DNA from: Bacillus zhangzhouensis
GTDB lineage: Bacteria; Bacillota; Bacilli; Bacillales; Bacillaceae
DNA: 64,000 nucleotides
Assembly (NCBI GenBank): GCA_025809375.1
Contig: CP099514.1
Span: forward strand, 992,001 to 1,056,000
Direction of reading: 5' to 3'
The translations under genes were made by a program, and so were the position numbers. Positions 55,637-62,438 of the stretch are shown one piece after another; the stretch's first letter is position 1, and every line of letters starts with the position of its first letter. The notes beneath the pieces were generated by a model, which searched no databases, was not told the origin of the DNA, and was given only the letters and a program-made list of their open reading frames with translations.

Positions 55637-56443
55637 ATGACGATCAAAAAAGCACTCACAATTGCGGGGTCTGATTCTGGCGGCGGAGCAGGCATTCAGG
55701 CAGATTTGAAAACTTTTCAGGAGCTCGGTGTATACGGGATGTCTGCGATCACAGCGATTACTGCGCAAAACACACTAGGTGTTCACGGGATATACCCGAT
55801 TTCAATTGAGGCATTAGAGCGTCAAATAGATGCAGTGGCAGAAGACTTACTGCCAGATGCCGCCAAAACAGGGATGCTGTGGAGTGCAGACATGATCAAG
55901 ATAGTAGCTGAAAAAACGGCTCAATATGAAATGAAGCTGATTGTAGATCCAGTCATGATCGCAAAAGGAGGGGCCTCTTTATTAAATGAAGATGCGGTTT
56001 CTGCGATGAAAACACACTTGCTGCCTGTCAGCTATGCCGTAACGCCGAATCTTCCTGAGGCAGAAGTGCTGACAGGCATACGTATTCAAACGAAAGAGGA
56101 CCGCTATCTGGCAGCAGAGCGCCTTTATGAGCTTGGCACGAATCATGTCGTGATCAAAGGTGGCCATGGTCCGTCTGATGGAATGATTACAGACCTGCTG
56201 TATGATGGAAAAGGCTTTATTGAAGTCACAAATGAACATATTGATACACCACATACACATGGCACAGGTTGCACGTTTGCAGCAGCATTAACAGCTGAAA
56301 TTGCGAAAGGATATTCTATGAAGGAAGCCTTTGAAACAGCAGAAACCTTTGTCCATGAAGCGATCAAATTCCCTTTGCATATTGGGGCTGGATACGGGCC
56401 TACAAACCATTTTGCTTATCAGCATAACAGAATTAAACAATAA
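55637..56443 (+). CDS. thiD: HMP/HMP-phosphate kinase ThiD
   Basis: Ribokinase-fold kinase (268 aa) phosphorylating hydroxymethylpyrimidine and its phosphate. SDSGGGAGIQADLKTF is the N-terminal signature, and HTHGTGCTFAAALTAEIAKG holds the anion hole and catalytic Asp-equivalent region. The ATG at 55637 (MTIKKALTIAGSDS) has GAGAGGGTG upstream. Last gene of the thiamin operon. Confidence 0.94.
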   Translation: MTIKKALTIAGSDSGGGAGIQADLKTFQELGVYGMSAITAITAQNTLGVHGIYPISIEALERQIDAVAEDLLPDAAKTGMLWSADMIKIVAEKTAQYEMKLIVDPVMIAKGGASLLNEDAVSAMKTHLLPVSYAVTPNLPEAEVLTGIRIQTKEDRYLAAERLYELGTNHVVIKGGHGPSDGMITDLLYDGKGFIEVTNEHIDTPHTHGTGCTFAAALTAEIAKGYSMKEAFETAETFVHEAIKFPLHIGAGYGPTNHFAYQHNRIKQ

Positions 56444-56450
56444 GAGAATC

Positions 56451-56482
56451 GAACCGTCTTTACTTGAAGGGCGGTTTTTTCG
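56451..56482 (+). terminator. Terminator of the thiamin operon
   Basis: AACCGTCTT / AAGGGCGGTT imperfect stem followed by T6. Confidence 0.78.
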
Positions 56483-56510
56483 CAAAAATGAAACTTTCTT
56501 TCAGCAGAAA

Positions 56511-56557
56511 TTGTCATTCTCTTATGATCTGTGATAAGATTATGATCAGGTACTAAT
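56511..56557 (+). promoter_or_regulatory. fabI promoter with FapR-like site
   Basis: TTGTCA (56511), 18-base spacer, TAAGAT (56535) is the promoter. The stretch ending AGGTACTAAT (56548-56557) has one good FapR half-site, while the left half is degenerate. fabI is a known FapR target in B. subtilis. Confidence 0.72.
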
Positions 56558-56592
56558 ACTATGTCTTGAAAAAATAGGAGGCTTTATTACAT

Positions 56593-57369
56593 ATGAACTT
56601 TTCTTTAGAAGGTCGTAATATCGTGGTCATGGGTGTTGCCAATAAACGAAGCATCGCTTGGGGAATTGCCCGCTCACTTCATGAAGCTGGAGCTCGTTTG
56701 ATTTTTACTTATGTTGGAGATCGTCTTGCTGAATCGGTAAAAGAGCTTGCAAGCACACTTGAGCGTGATGATTCAATTATTCTTCCGTGTGATGTGACAA
56801 GTGATGAAGAAATCGAAAATTGTTTTGCTGCAATTAAAGAAAAAGTACAAGTCATTCATGGCGTTGCGCATGCCATTGCATTTGCAAACAAGGAAGAGCT
56901 TGTTGGCGAATACTTGAACACGAACCGTGAAGGTTTTCTTTTGGCGCACAACATTAGTGCATACTCATTAACAGCTGTAGCAAAAGCAGCACGTCCATTA
57001 ATGACAGAGGGTGGAAGCATTGTGACGCTTACATATCTAGGCGGAGAGCGTGTTGTATCTAACTACAACGTAATGGGTGTAGCGAAAGCATCACTTGAAG
57101 CAAGTGTGAAATATTTAGCAGCTGATTTAGGCGCAGAAGGCATCCGTGTGAACAGTATTTCTGCTGGTCCAATTCGTACGTTATCTGCAAAAGGCATCAG
57201 CGGGTTTAATACCATTCTGAAAGATATTGAAGAGCGTGCACCGCTTCGCCGTACAACAACTCCTGAAGAAGTTGGCGATACGGCTCTATTCTTATTCAGT
57301 GATCTATCTCGCGGCATGACTGGTGAGAATCTGCATGTTGATTCTGGCTTCCATATCATTGCCCGCTAG
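56593..57369 (+). CDS. fabI: Enoyl-ACP reductase FabI
   Basis: Reduces trans-2-enoyl-ACP in fatty-acid elongation (258 aa, short-chain dehydrogenase fold). The cofactor loop is GVANKRSIAWGIARSL, and the catalytic pair is Tyr158...Lys165 in YNVMGVAKAS. It is the target of triclosan-type inhibitors. TAGGAGG precedes the ATG. Together with fabHA-fabF it shows the FapR lipid regulon represented twice in the window. Terminator follows. Confidence 0.96.
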   Translation: MNFSLEGRNIVVMGVANKRSIAWGIARSLHEAGARLIFTYVGDRLAESVKELASTLERDDSIILPCDVTSDEEIENCFAAIKEKVQVIHGVAHAIAFANKEELVGEYLNTNREGFLLAHNISAYSLTAVAKAARPLMTEGGSIVTLTYLGGERVVSNYNVMGVAKASLEASVKYLAADLGAEGIRVNSISAGPIRTLSAKGISGFNTILKDIEERAPLRRTTTPEEVGDTALFLFSDLSRGMTGENLHVDSGFHIIAR

Positions 57370-57385
57370 ACGAATACATGACTTG

Positions 57386-57418
57386 CAGCATACCAATGAA
57401 GGGTATGCTGTTTTTTTA
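57386..57418 (+). terminator. Terminator behind fabI
   Basis: CAGCATACC / GGTATGCTG stem with T7. Confidence 0.92.
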
Positions 57419-57483
57419 TTTTTCTTCTGATTTGTGGCATCCGTTCATATATATAAGGAATGAATCATTCGGGAGGGATTAGT

Positions 57484-58098
57484 ATGTCAAATAAAGGTGA
57501 TGAGAATCAAAAGCCGCTGATGTATATTGTTCAGCCGAGCTATCATGAATCAAAGCCGGCCATGCAAAACATTGTGAGAAAGCGAAAGAAATCAGAAAAA
57601 CAGCCAGAAAGTGATCACAATGCAAAGGGCGAGATCGAAGAAAGCACGCAGCAGGAGCCTGCGGCTCAAGAAATAGAGCAGAAAAAAGAACCCGAGCCGC
57701 CTGAACTTCAGCAAGAACGCGAGATAAAACAAGCAGCTGATTTGACAGAAGAACAAGACATCACACAAGAACCCGAGCTCATACAAAAGCGAGAGCCTCA
57801 GCAAGAAGAGAGAAAACAGCCAGAAGGTGTCTTTCATGAAACAAAAGAAGAACCAAAAAGAAAACGAGTGAAAAAGCCTTTAAGTCAGATGAGTATTGAT
57901 GAAAAAGTCGATTTTCTCACAAGACTGCCTCATAATATGCCAAGAGCTCTTTGTCTGATTGAAGCTGATGGTAAAACATATAGAGGAATTATCATGGATC
58001 GAAAAGCAGATACAGTGATCATTCGTACAGCAGGCGGGGGAAATCCAGTCGAATTAGCGATTGCTGAGATTTCTTCCATCCACCCGCTTGGTTTTTAA
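57484..58098 (+). CDS. cotO: Spore coat protein CotO
   Basis: Protein of 204 residues with a low-complexity centre very rich in Glu, Gln, Pro and Lys (about 40-130) and a conserved C-terminal domain MSIDEKVDFLTRLPHNMPRAL. In B. subtilis CotO helps outer-coat assembly together with CotH. The ATG at 57484 has GGGAGGGAT upstream. An earlier in-frame start is unlikely. It lies opposite to the cotZ-cotV group, from which it is separated by a symmetric terminator. Confidence 0.87.
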   Translation: MSNKGDENQKPLMYIVQPSYHESKPAMQNIVRKRKKSEKQPESDHNAKGEIEESTQQEPAAQEIEQKKEPEPPELQQEREIKQAADLTEEQDITQEPELIQKREPQQEERKQPEGVFHETKEEPKRKRVKKPLSQMSIDEKVDFLTRLPHNMPRALCLIEADGKTYRGIIMDRKADTVIIRTAGGGNPVELAIAEISSIHPLGF

Positions 58099-58100
58099 CA

Positions 58101-58127
58101 AAAAAAGTCCCATATAGGGACTTTTTT
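58101..58127. terminator. Bidirectional terminator between cotO and cotZ
   Basis: AAAAAAGTCCC / GGGACTTTTTT, 11-bp perfect stem with a 5-base loop. Confidence 0.94.
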
Positions 58128-58128
58128 G

Positions 58129-58572
58129 TTAGCAGTTGCGGTTGATGAGTCGTGGATTAAGGCACTCGATTGCGCAGAAGCAGTCAAGGTCTACTTCAAT
58201 GCAGTACTTCGATTTTTCTAATCGGAACACATCACATAAGGAATCTTTATCTGTAAAATCTAAAATATGACGGTCTTTGTCAAATGCGATAAGCAAGCTG
58301 AGTGTTGCGCAGTGATCAGAGATGTGTTCGACTCTGAAAAATGCAGTGCTGAAGCAAGGGCCTGCATCTACTTCTCCGACGTTTCCGAATGCGACAAATG
58401 GTTTTGATTTGGATGTAAAGAGAACAAACGGGACAGTGTCACCTAATGAATGTGATGGAGAAAGGAGATTGCTGTAACAGCTGGTCGGGCATTCTTCTTC
58501 TACGGCATTTTGCAAGTCGTTAATGTTTTCAACAGCCTCTGCTACACAATTCCATGAATGTTTGCGGCTCAT
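58129..58572 (-). CDS. cotZ: Spore coat (crust) protein CotZ
   Basis: Cysteine-rich coat protein (147 aa) with [12 protein letters not shown] near residue 27 and the C-terminal YCIEVDLDCFCAIECLNPRLI. It is a paralogue of CotY in the same cluster. In B. subtilis CotZ is a main organiser of the spore crust. The ATG at 58572 has a GGAGGG site upstream and gives the usual length. Confidence 0.93.
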   Translation of the reverse strand: MSRKHSWNCVAEAVENINDLQNAVEEECPTSCYSNLLSPSHSLGDTVPFVLFTSKSKPFVAFGNVGEVDAGPCFSTAFFRVEHISDHCATLSLLIAFDKDRHILDFTDKDSLCDVFRLEKSKYCIEVDLDCFCAIECLNPRLINRNC

Positions 58573-58659
58573 ATTCAACCCTCCTATACTAGGAAATTTG
58601 TTTGAGTGTTTGAGCACTGTTATCATCTCAAGCTAACTTTGCCGGCTCGTGCATCTACT

Positions 58660-58716
58660 TTTAACCAATGCGGAAGCGGCCGCTTCTTATGCTGACTGCT
58701 CCGCATGATTGGCTGT
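58660..58716 (-). terminator. Structured region between cotY and cotZ
   Basis: On the minus strand CCAATCATGCGGA and CCGCATTGG pair around the palindrome AAGCGGCCGCTT. It lies behind cotY and upstream of cotZ, so partial termination would lower cotZ expression relative to cotY. Confidence 0.5.
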
Positions 58717-58774
58717 CATTCGTGAGGAAGGGGATGCTCTGATTCATGACAAATTAGATCAGCGGCTTGTTGAT

Positions 58775-59266
58775 TTAGCTGTGGTGATGATGCTTTTTAT
58801 CTTTCGATGGCATGACTCTGTCTACTAGTTCTGGGTTTAAACATTGGATCGCGCAGAAGCAGTTTAGATCAACCTCGATACAAAAATCTGCTTTCTCTAA
58901 ACCAAAGAAGTCAGGGTCACAAGGGTGACAAACGCTTAGCGTATGTCCGTGTACATCAACAGGTCTTAATACAGATAACGTAGCACAGCAGTCGTGTAAT
59001 TTTTCAACCCGGAAGAAAATGGATTCGAAACATTGGCAATCGTCAACGAATCCTCCAATATTTCCGAAAGTAGAGAACAACCCGCCCTTTTTATCAAAAA
59101 GTAAAAACGGAATCGTATCTTTTCCAGAAACTGTCGGGCTTAATAAATTACTGTAGCAGCTCGTAGGACATTTATCTTCTACAGCTTCCTGCTCTGCTAA
59201 AATCTTATCAACCGCATCGCATACACAGTTTTCATCATGTCGGCCATGGTGTTTTCCGCAGCTCAT
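58775..59266 (-). CDS. cotY: Spore coat (crust) protein CotY
   Basis: Cysteine-rich protein (163 aa) with [34 protein letters not shown] and a His-rich tail ending DKKHHHHS. It is related along its length to CotZ. Family members self-assemble into disulphide-linked hexagonal sheets of the crust. The ATG at 59266 has AAGGAGCTG upstream. Confidence 0.93.
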   Translation of the reverse strand: MSCGKHHGRHDENCVCDAVDKILAEQEAVEDKCPTSCYSNLLSPTVSGKDTIPFLLFDKKGGLFSTFGNIGGFVDDCQCFESIFFRVEKLHDCCATLSVLRPVDVHGHTLSVCHPCDPDFFGLEKADFCIEVDLNCFCAIQCLNPELVDRVMPSKDKKHHHHS

Positions 59267-59377
59267 GGATTTCAGCTCCTTTAACAAGGTATTTGACTTT
59301 AGTCCTTAACAACATATGTATGCGCCCTCTAGTTGGTGTGGGTAAATGACCATTTATATTTGTTGTATTTTGATAAA

Positions 59378-59410
59378 AGGAAAAGCAGAGCTTTTCGCTC
59401 TGCTTTTGGA
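59378..59410 (-). terminator. Terminator behind cotX
   Basis: AAAAGCAGAGC / GCTCTGCTTTT perfect 11-bp stem with a 5-base loop, just after the cotX stop on the minus strand. Confidence 0.93.
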
Positions 59411-59412
59411 CA

Positions 59413-59892
59413 TTAGAGGATACCGATTGCAACGATTGTCGCAACAAGTGTTTGTGTAAGTGTTTGGATTGCGAGAGAGATGTCCGCATCGATTGTAGAT
59501 ACTGTAACGTTTCTTGAATTTTCAATCACAAGTTTTTGGCGGTTTGTTTGTCTGTGAGTAGCGGCTTGTAATAGATCCTGCGTGACGCGGTCAGCCAAAT
59601 CACTGTCTGCGATTGAGATATTTGTAATGGTGATGATCGCTGTTTGAACAGCTGCTTGGATAGATGCTGCAACCTGTGCATCAACAGAAGAGACGTTAAT
59701 GTCACAAGAGTCTCTGACGATAATGACTTCCTCAGATGTCTGCTTTGTAACACTCACTTGTTCAAAGTCTTGTAAGACATCTTCGTCATCATAATAGTTG
59801 CCGTCACAAACTGCTTTTCTTTCATAGTTGTAATCGCCGTGGTGTGTACAGTTACGATCTAGAGCGACCCAAGAGTATGGTTTAGAATCCAT
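59413..59892 (-). CDS. cotX: Spore coat (crust) protein CotX
   Basis: Protein of 159 residues with two copies of the CotX/CotV domain. Each has a beta-strand piece such as IIVRDSCDINVSSVDAQVA or LVIENSRNVTVSTIDADIS followed by a hydrophobic helix. It carries the insoluble coat fraction and belongs to the crust. GGAAGGAGGAAA precedes the ATG. Its own terminator follows, while cotW-cotV lie upstream. Confidence 0.92.
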   Translation of the reverse strand: MDSKPYSWVALDRNCTHHGDYNYERKAVCDGNYYDDEDVLQDFEQVSVTKQTSEEVIIVRDSCDINVSSVDAQVAASIQAAVQTAIITITNISIADSDLADRVTQDLLQAATHRQTNRQKLVIENSRNVTVSTIDADISLAIQTLTQTLVATIVAIGIL

Positions 59893-59981
59893 TTCTTTTC
59901 CTCCTTCCGTTTACTTTATTAAATGCTGGCATACGTCGTTTTGTCTCGGGCATTTACCCTATCAGGGCAACCCATTTTTAT

Positions 59982-60314
59982 TTAATCGTTGTTTCGCTGC
60001 GCATCACGGCGCTGCTGAATACGCTCTCGAAGGGAATGGCGTTTTGGACGTACTTGTGGTTCAGGCTCTACTTCCACATGTTTTGCTGCCTCAGCCTGCC
60101 TTTTTTTCTCCTGCTGCTGCTGTACGAAGTCATCTGCTTTCTTTTGTAAGTTCTCAACTAATTTTAAAATCATTCTTCTCTGATCATCTGAAATATTTGC
60201 TTTCTGATCATCGGTGATGTTGTTTTTGTTTAAAATATCACTCACAAGGAGGCTTGTTAATGGATCAACCTCAGTGTTGATGTTAAACTCCTGTTTTTCG
60301 TTCTCTTCAGCCAC
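59982..60314 (-). CDS. cotW: Spore coat protein CotW
   Basis: Hydrophilic protein of 110 residues with a Gln/Lys/Glu-rich helical C-terminal half ending RERIQQRRDAQRNND. The conserved N-terminal core is EVDPLTSLLVSDIL. The start is GTG at 60314 with GAGGTG 8 bases upstream, which gives the length of B. subtilis CotW. The longer frame to 60362 is rejected. Partner of CotV/CotX in the crust. Confidence 0.88.
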   Translation of the reverse strand: MAEENEKQEFNINTEVDPLTSLLVSDILNKNNITDDQKANISDDQRRMILKLVENLQKKADDFVQQQQEKKRQAEAAKHVEVEPEPQVRPKRHSLRERIQQRRDAQRNND

Positions 60315-60358
60315 GATTATTTCACCTCTTTCATACGTAATGTTAGAAAAAGAAAGGG

Positions 60359-60745
60359 TCAAAGAATGCCGGCTTCAACTAAGAGTACATTCAATGTTTG
60401 AGTGAGAATTTGGACGGAGTTCATAATAGATGCATCTGATAATGTAATCGTGACGTTATAGCAGTTGATGATTTGGATCACAGTTTTCTTTTGGACGGTC
60501 ACTTGTTGTGTGGCTAAAAGCTGATCTGTGATCTCTGCAGCCAATTCATCATCTGGTACAAGAAGTTGGATCAAAAGAGTAATGATTGTCGTTACGGTCG
60601 CTTGAAGGGAGAGTGCGGCTGTTACATCTGTTTTATGAATCGTAACATTTTCGGAATCTTTGATTTCAATGAAATCATCATAATGACTGATTAATTCGTT
60701 TAACAGTTGTGTGTATAATAAATCAGCACTTTCTTCAATAGACAA
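60359..60745 (-). CDS. cotV: Spore coat protein CotV
   Basis: Protein of 128 residues with the same CotX-type domains as CotX (ENVTIHKTDVTAALSLQATVTTI and YNVTITLSDASIMNSVQIL). The start is TTG at 60745 giving MSIEES. AAAGGAG is 8 bases upstream, and the GTG at 60754 overlaps that site, so it is not used. First gene of the cotVWXYZ cluster. Confidence 0.9.
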   Translation of the reverse strand: MSIEESADLLYTQLLNELISHYDDFIEIKDSENVTIHKTDVTAALSLQATVTTIITLLIQLLVPDDELAAEITDQLLATQQVTVQKKTVIQIINCYNVTITLSDASIMNSVQILTQTLNVLLVEAGIL

Positions 60746-60922
60746 TACTTTCACTCCTTTCTTATCTATACATTATTTAATGCAGCTGAGGCTCAAGGTG
60801 GAATCGGAAAGTGTGAAAAAGTACAACCCAATTTTATTTCCGCTTGATTCATCATGGCGGTCTTTCTTTTTGCATATATAAAGAAAGGACGCAAAAAAGA
60901 AGAAAGAAGGAGGTGAAGGCTC

Positions 60923-61273
60923 CTGAGCGGTACTTTGTCATTTATCGTGTTTGCCCTCGCATCCTTTAGACTAACGAGGCTGATTGTGTTTGATACGATT
61001 ACGGCTCCTTTCCGGCGTTTATTTCATGAAGAACAGGAAGAGGTCAATGAACAAGGTGAAGTGGAGACATATATTATCATTAAAGGGAAAGGACTGCGGT
61101 CTTGGGTAGGAGAGCTGTTAAGCTGTTATTGGTGTACTGGCATGTGGTGCACTGCTGCTTTACTACTGATATACATACTATTTCCTGTCATCAGCATGTG
61201 GCTTAATTTACTATTAGCCATTGCCGCCGCAGCAGGTATTATTGAAGCAATTGTCTCAAAGCTTGTGAAATAA
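60923..61273 (+). CDS. yjcA: YjcA, sporulation membrane protein (DUF1360)
   Basis: Membrane protein (about 116 aa) with hydrophobic segments at both ends and the DUF1360 centre LSCYWCTGMWC (a Cys cluster). No ATG or GTG fits. AAGGAGGTGA lies 7 bases before an in-frame CTG at 60923, while the TTG at 60935 is about 18 bases away. A CTG start is therefore proposed, with the TTG as alternative. It precedes a run of small sporulation genes. Confidence 0.75.
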   Translation: MSGTLSFIVFALASFRLTRLIVFDTITAPFRRLFHEEQEEVNEQGEVETYIIIKGKGLRSWVGELLSCYWCTGMWCTAALLLIYILFPVISMWLNLLLAIAAAAGIIEAIVSKLVK

Positions 61274-61344
61274 ACAGGCATTCTGATCAGACACGCTCTC
61301 AAAAAATGCATATACTATCATTGAATAGGAAAGGAAGGGTTGCG

Positions 61345-61473
61345 ATGAAACCAACGGAAACGCCGTCACATATGCTTCAAGGTTATCCAGCGCAGTCAAA
61401 TCAACAATCTGTTTATACGAAGAAAATCAAGAAAACAGGCTGCGGCTGTGGAAAGAAAAAGAAACCTCAATAG
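61345..61473 (+). CDS. Small basic protein with CGCG motif, 42 residues
   Basis: An ATG behind GGAAGGGTTGCG opens a 42-codon frame, MKPTETPSHMLQGYP..., ending KKTGCGCGKKKKPQ. The Gly-Cys-Lys end is like small spore or coat-associated proteins that cross-link. It lies between yjcA and the yjcZ-spoVIF group and has a terminator behind it. Family not recognised. Confidence 0.68.
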   Translation: MKPTETPSHMLQGYPAQSNQQSVYTKKIKKTGCGCGKKKKPQ

Positions 61474-61479
61474 AAAACA

Positions 61480-61504
61480 AAAGCCGGATTTATCCGGTTT
61501 TTTT
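61480..61504 (+). terminator. Terminator behind the CGCG-motif gene
   Basis: AAGCCGGAT / ATCCGGTTT short stem with a G-U pair and T7. Confidence 0.78.
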
Positions 61505-61554
61505 GTTGCCTTTTTTTTGACTGATGCATATGTAAAAGAGAAGGGGTGACCAGA

Positions 61555-61776
61555 ATGGATGCATTTGAACAATTAATCGGCTCCTTGTTCACTAAACCCC
61601 ATGATGGGAAAGAGCAAGCGCACGAAAAGGCTGAAATGGATCTAGCGGATAAAGCGAACGATCTTGAAGAGCACTTAAAAGCATTTGGCGTGAAGATGGA
61701 TGCTTTTGCGAAAGAAACAGAGGCATTCATGATTCGTCATGGAGAGGCAGATTATATCTTTAATCAGAAGAAATAA
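61555..61776 (+). CDS. Small acidic/basic helical protein, 73 residues
   Basis: MDAFEQLIGSLFTKP... is followed by many Lys/Glu/Ala with heptad-like spacing, so a helical, coiled-coil-like protein. The ATG at 61555 has GAAGGGG about 9 bases upstream. In-frame GTG 61546 is too close. It is not recognised. Its location within the sporulation group suggests expression late in sporulation (inference). Confidence 0.62.
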   Translation: MDAFEQLIGSLFTKPHDGKEQAHEKAEMDLADKANDLEEHLKAFGVKMDAFAKETEAFMIRHGEADYIFNQKK

Positions 61777-61860
61777 AAATTCCGCACTTTTTTATGTGAT
61801 CGTCCAAACCATTTGTTGTATTTTTCATATTTTGTAAAGGAGAAGAGGAGGTGCTTAAAT

Positions 61861-62001
61861 ATGAGTTGTTACGGTTACGGCGGCGGTTATTGCGGCGGCT
61901 ACGGCGGTGGCTACGGCGGCGGATATGGATCAACATTTGTTCTTGTCGTTGTGCTTTTCATCCTTCTAATTATCGTTGGTGCTTCTTTCTTTAACTACTA
62001 A
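61861..62001 (+). CDS. yjcZ: YjcZ family sporulation protein
   Basis: Protein of 46 residues with a Gly/Tyr-rich N-terminus [15 protein letters not shown] followed by one hydrophobic segment ([21 protein letters not shown]). This is the layout of the small YjcZ sporulation family. AGAGGAGGTG precedes the ATG at 61861, which rules out the longer upstream in-frame start. Function in the spore is unclear. Confidence 0.88.
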   Translation: MSCYGYGGGYCGGYGGGYGGGYGSTFVLVVVLFILLIIVGASFFNY

Positions 62002-62140
62002 ACAGTAAGAAGGTGAGGGAAGCAATGGGGAATCCTTTTGCTTTCCTTTCTCTTTGATCAAACAATACTTTAAGGATAGGCACATATCCTGCTTATTTTC
62101 ATATAGTAAGGTGATTACTCCACAAAGAGGAGGCAAATGA

Positions 62141-62398
62141 ATGGATAATAAATTCTTTAAAAGTGTAGAAAACAAAACCGGTGTGAATATGAATGATGTG
62201 TTTAAACTTGCAGGATCTTTGCAAAATGCCAACTTTAAAGATGAGAATACCGTTCGAGGTGTCATTAAAAAAGTAGCGCAGCTTGCGAACAAACGTGTAC
62301 CTAAAGAAATGGAAGACAAAATCGTTCAATCGATTACAAGTGGAAAAGAAAAGCTTGATTTCAATACAATTGCTAAAATGATGAATAACAAAAAATAA
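62141..62398 (+). CDS. spoVIF: SpoVIF, stage VI sporulation protein F
   Basis: Small protein of 85 residues (MDNKFFKSVENKTGVNMNDVF...) with no membrane segment. The family is needed for late coat assembly and spore resistance in B. subtilis. AGAGGAGGCAA precedes the ATG. A bidirectional terminator follows between it and the converging yjcD. Confidence 0.92.
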   Translation: MDNKFFKSVENKTGVNMNDVFKLAGSLQNANFKDENTVRGVIKKVAQLANKRVPKEMEDKIVQSITSGKEKLDFNTIAKMMNNKK

Positions 62399-62438
62399 AC
62401 AACAGGCTCTCCGTTTAAAGGGGGGCCTGTTGTTTTTG
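62397..62438. terminator. Bidirectional terminator between spoVIF and yjcD
   Basis: ACAACAGGC / GCCTGTTGT outer stem with extra inner pairs and T-runs on both strands. Confidence 0.88.

Noticed and set aside
60359..60754. GTG at 60754 as the cotV start
   Set aside because: It overlaps the Shine-Dalgarno sequence. The TTG at 60745 has proper spacing and gives the N-terminus expected for CotV.
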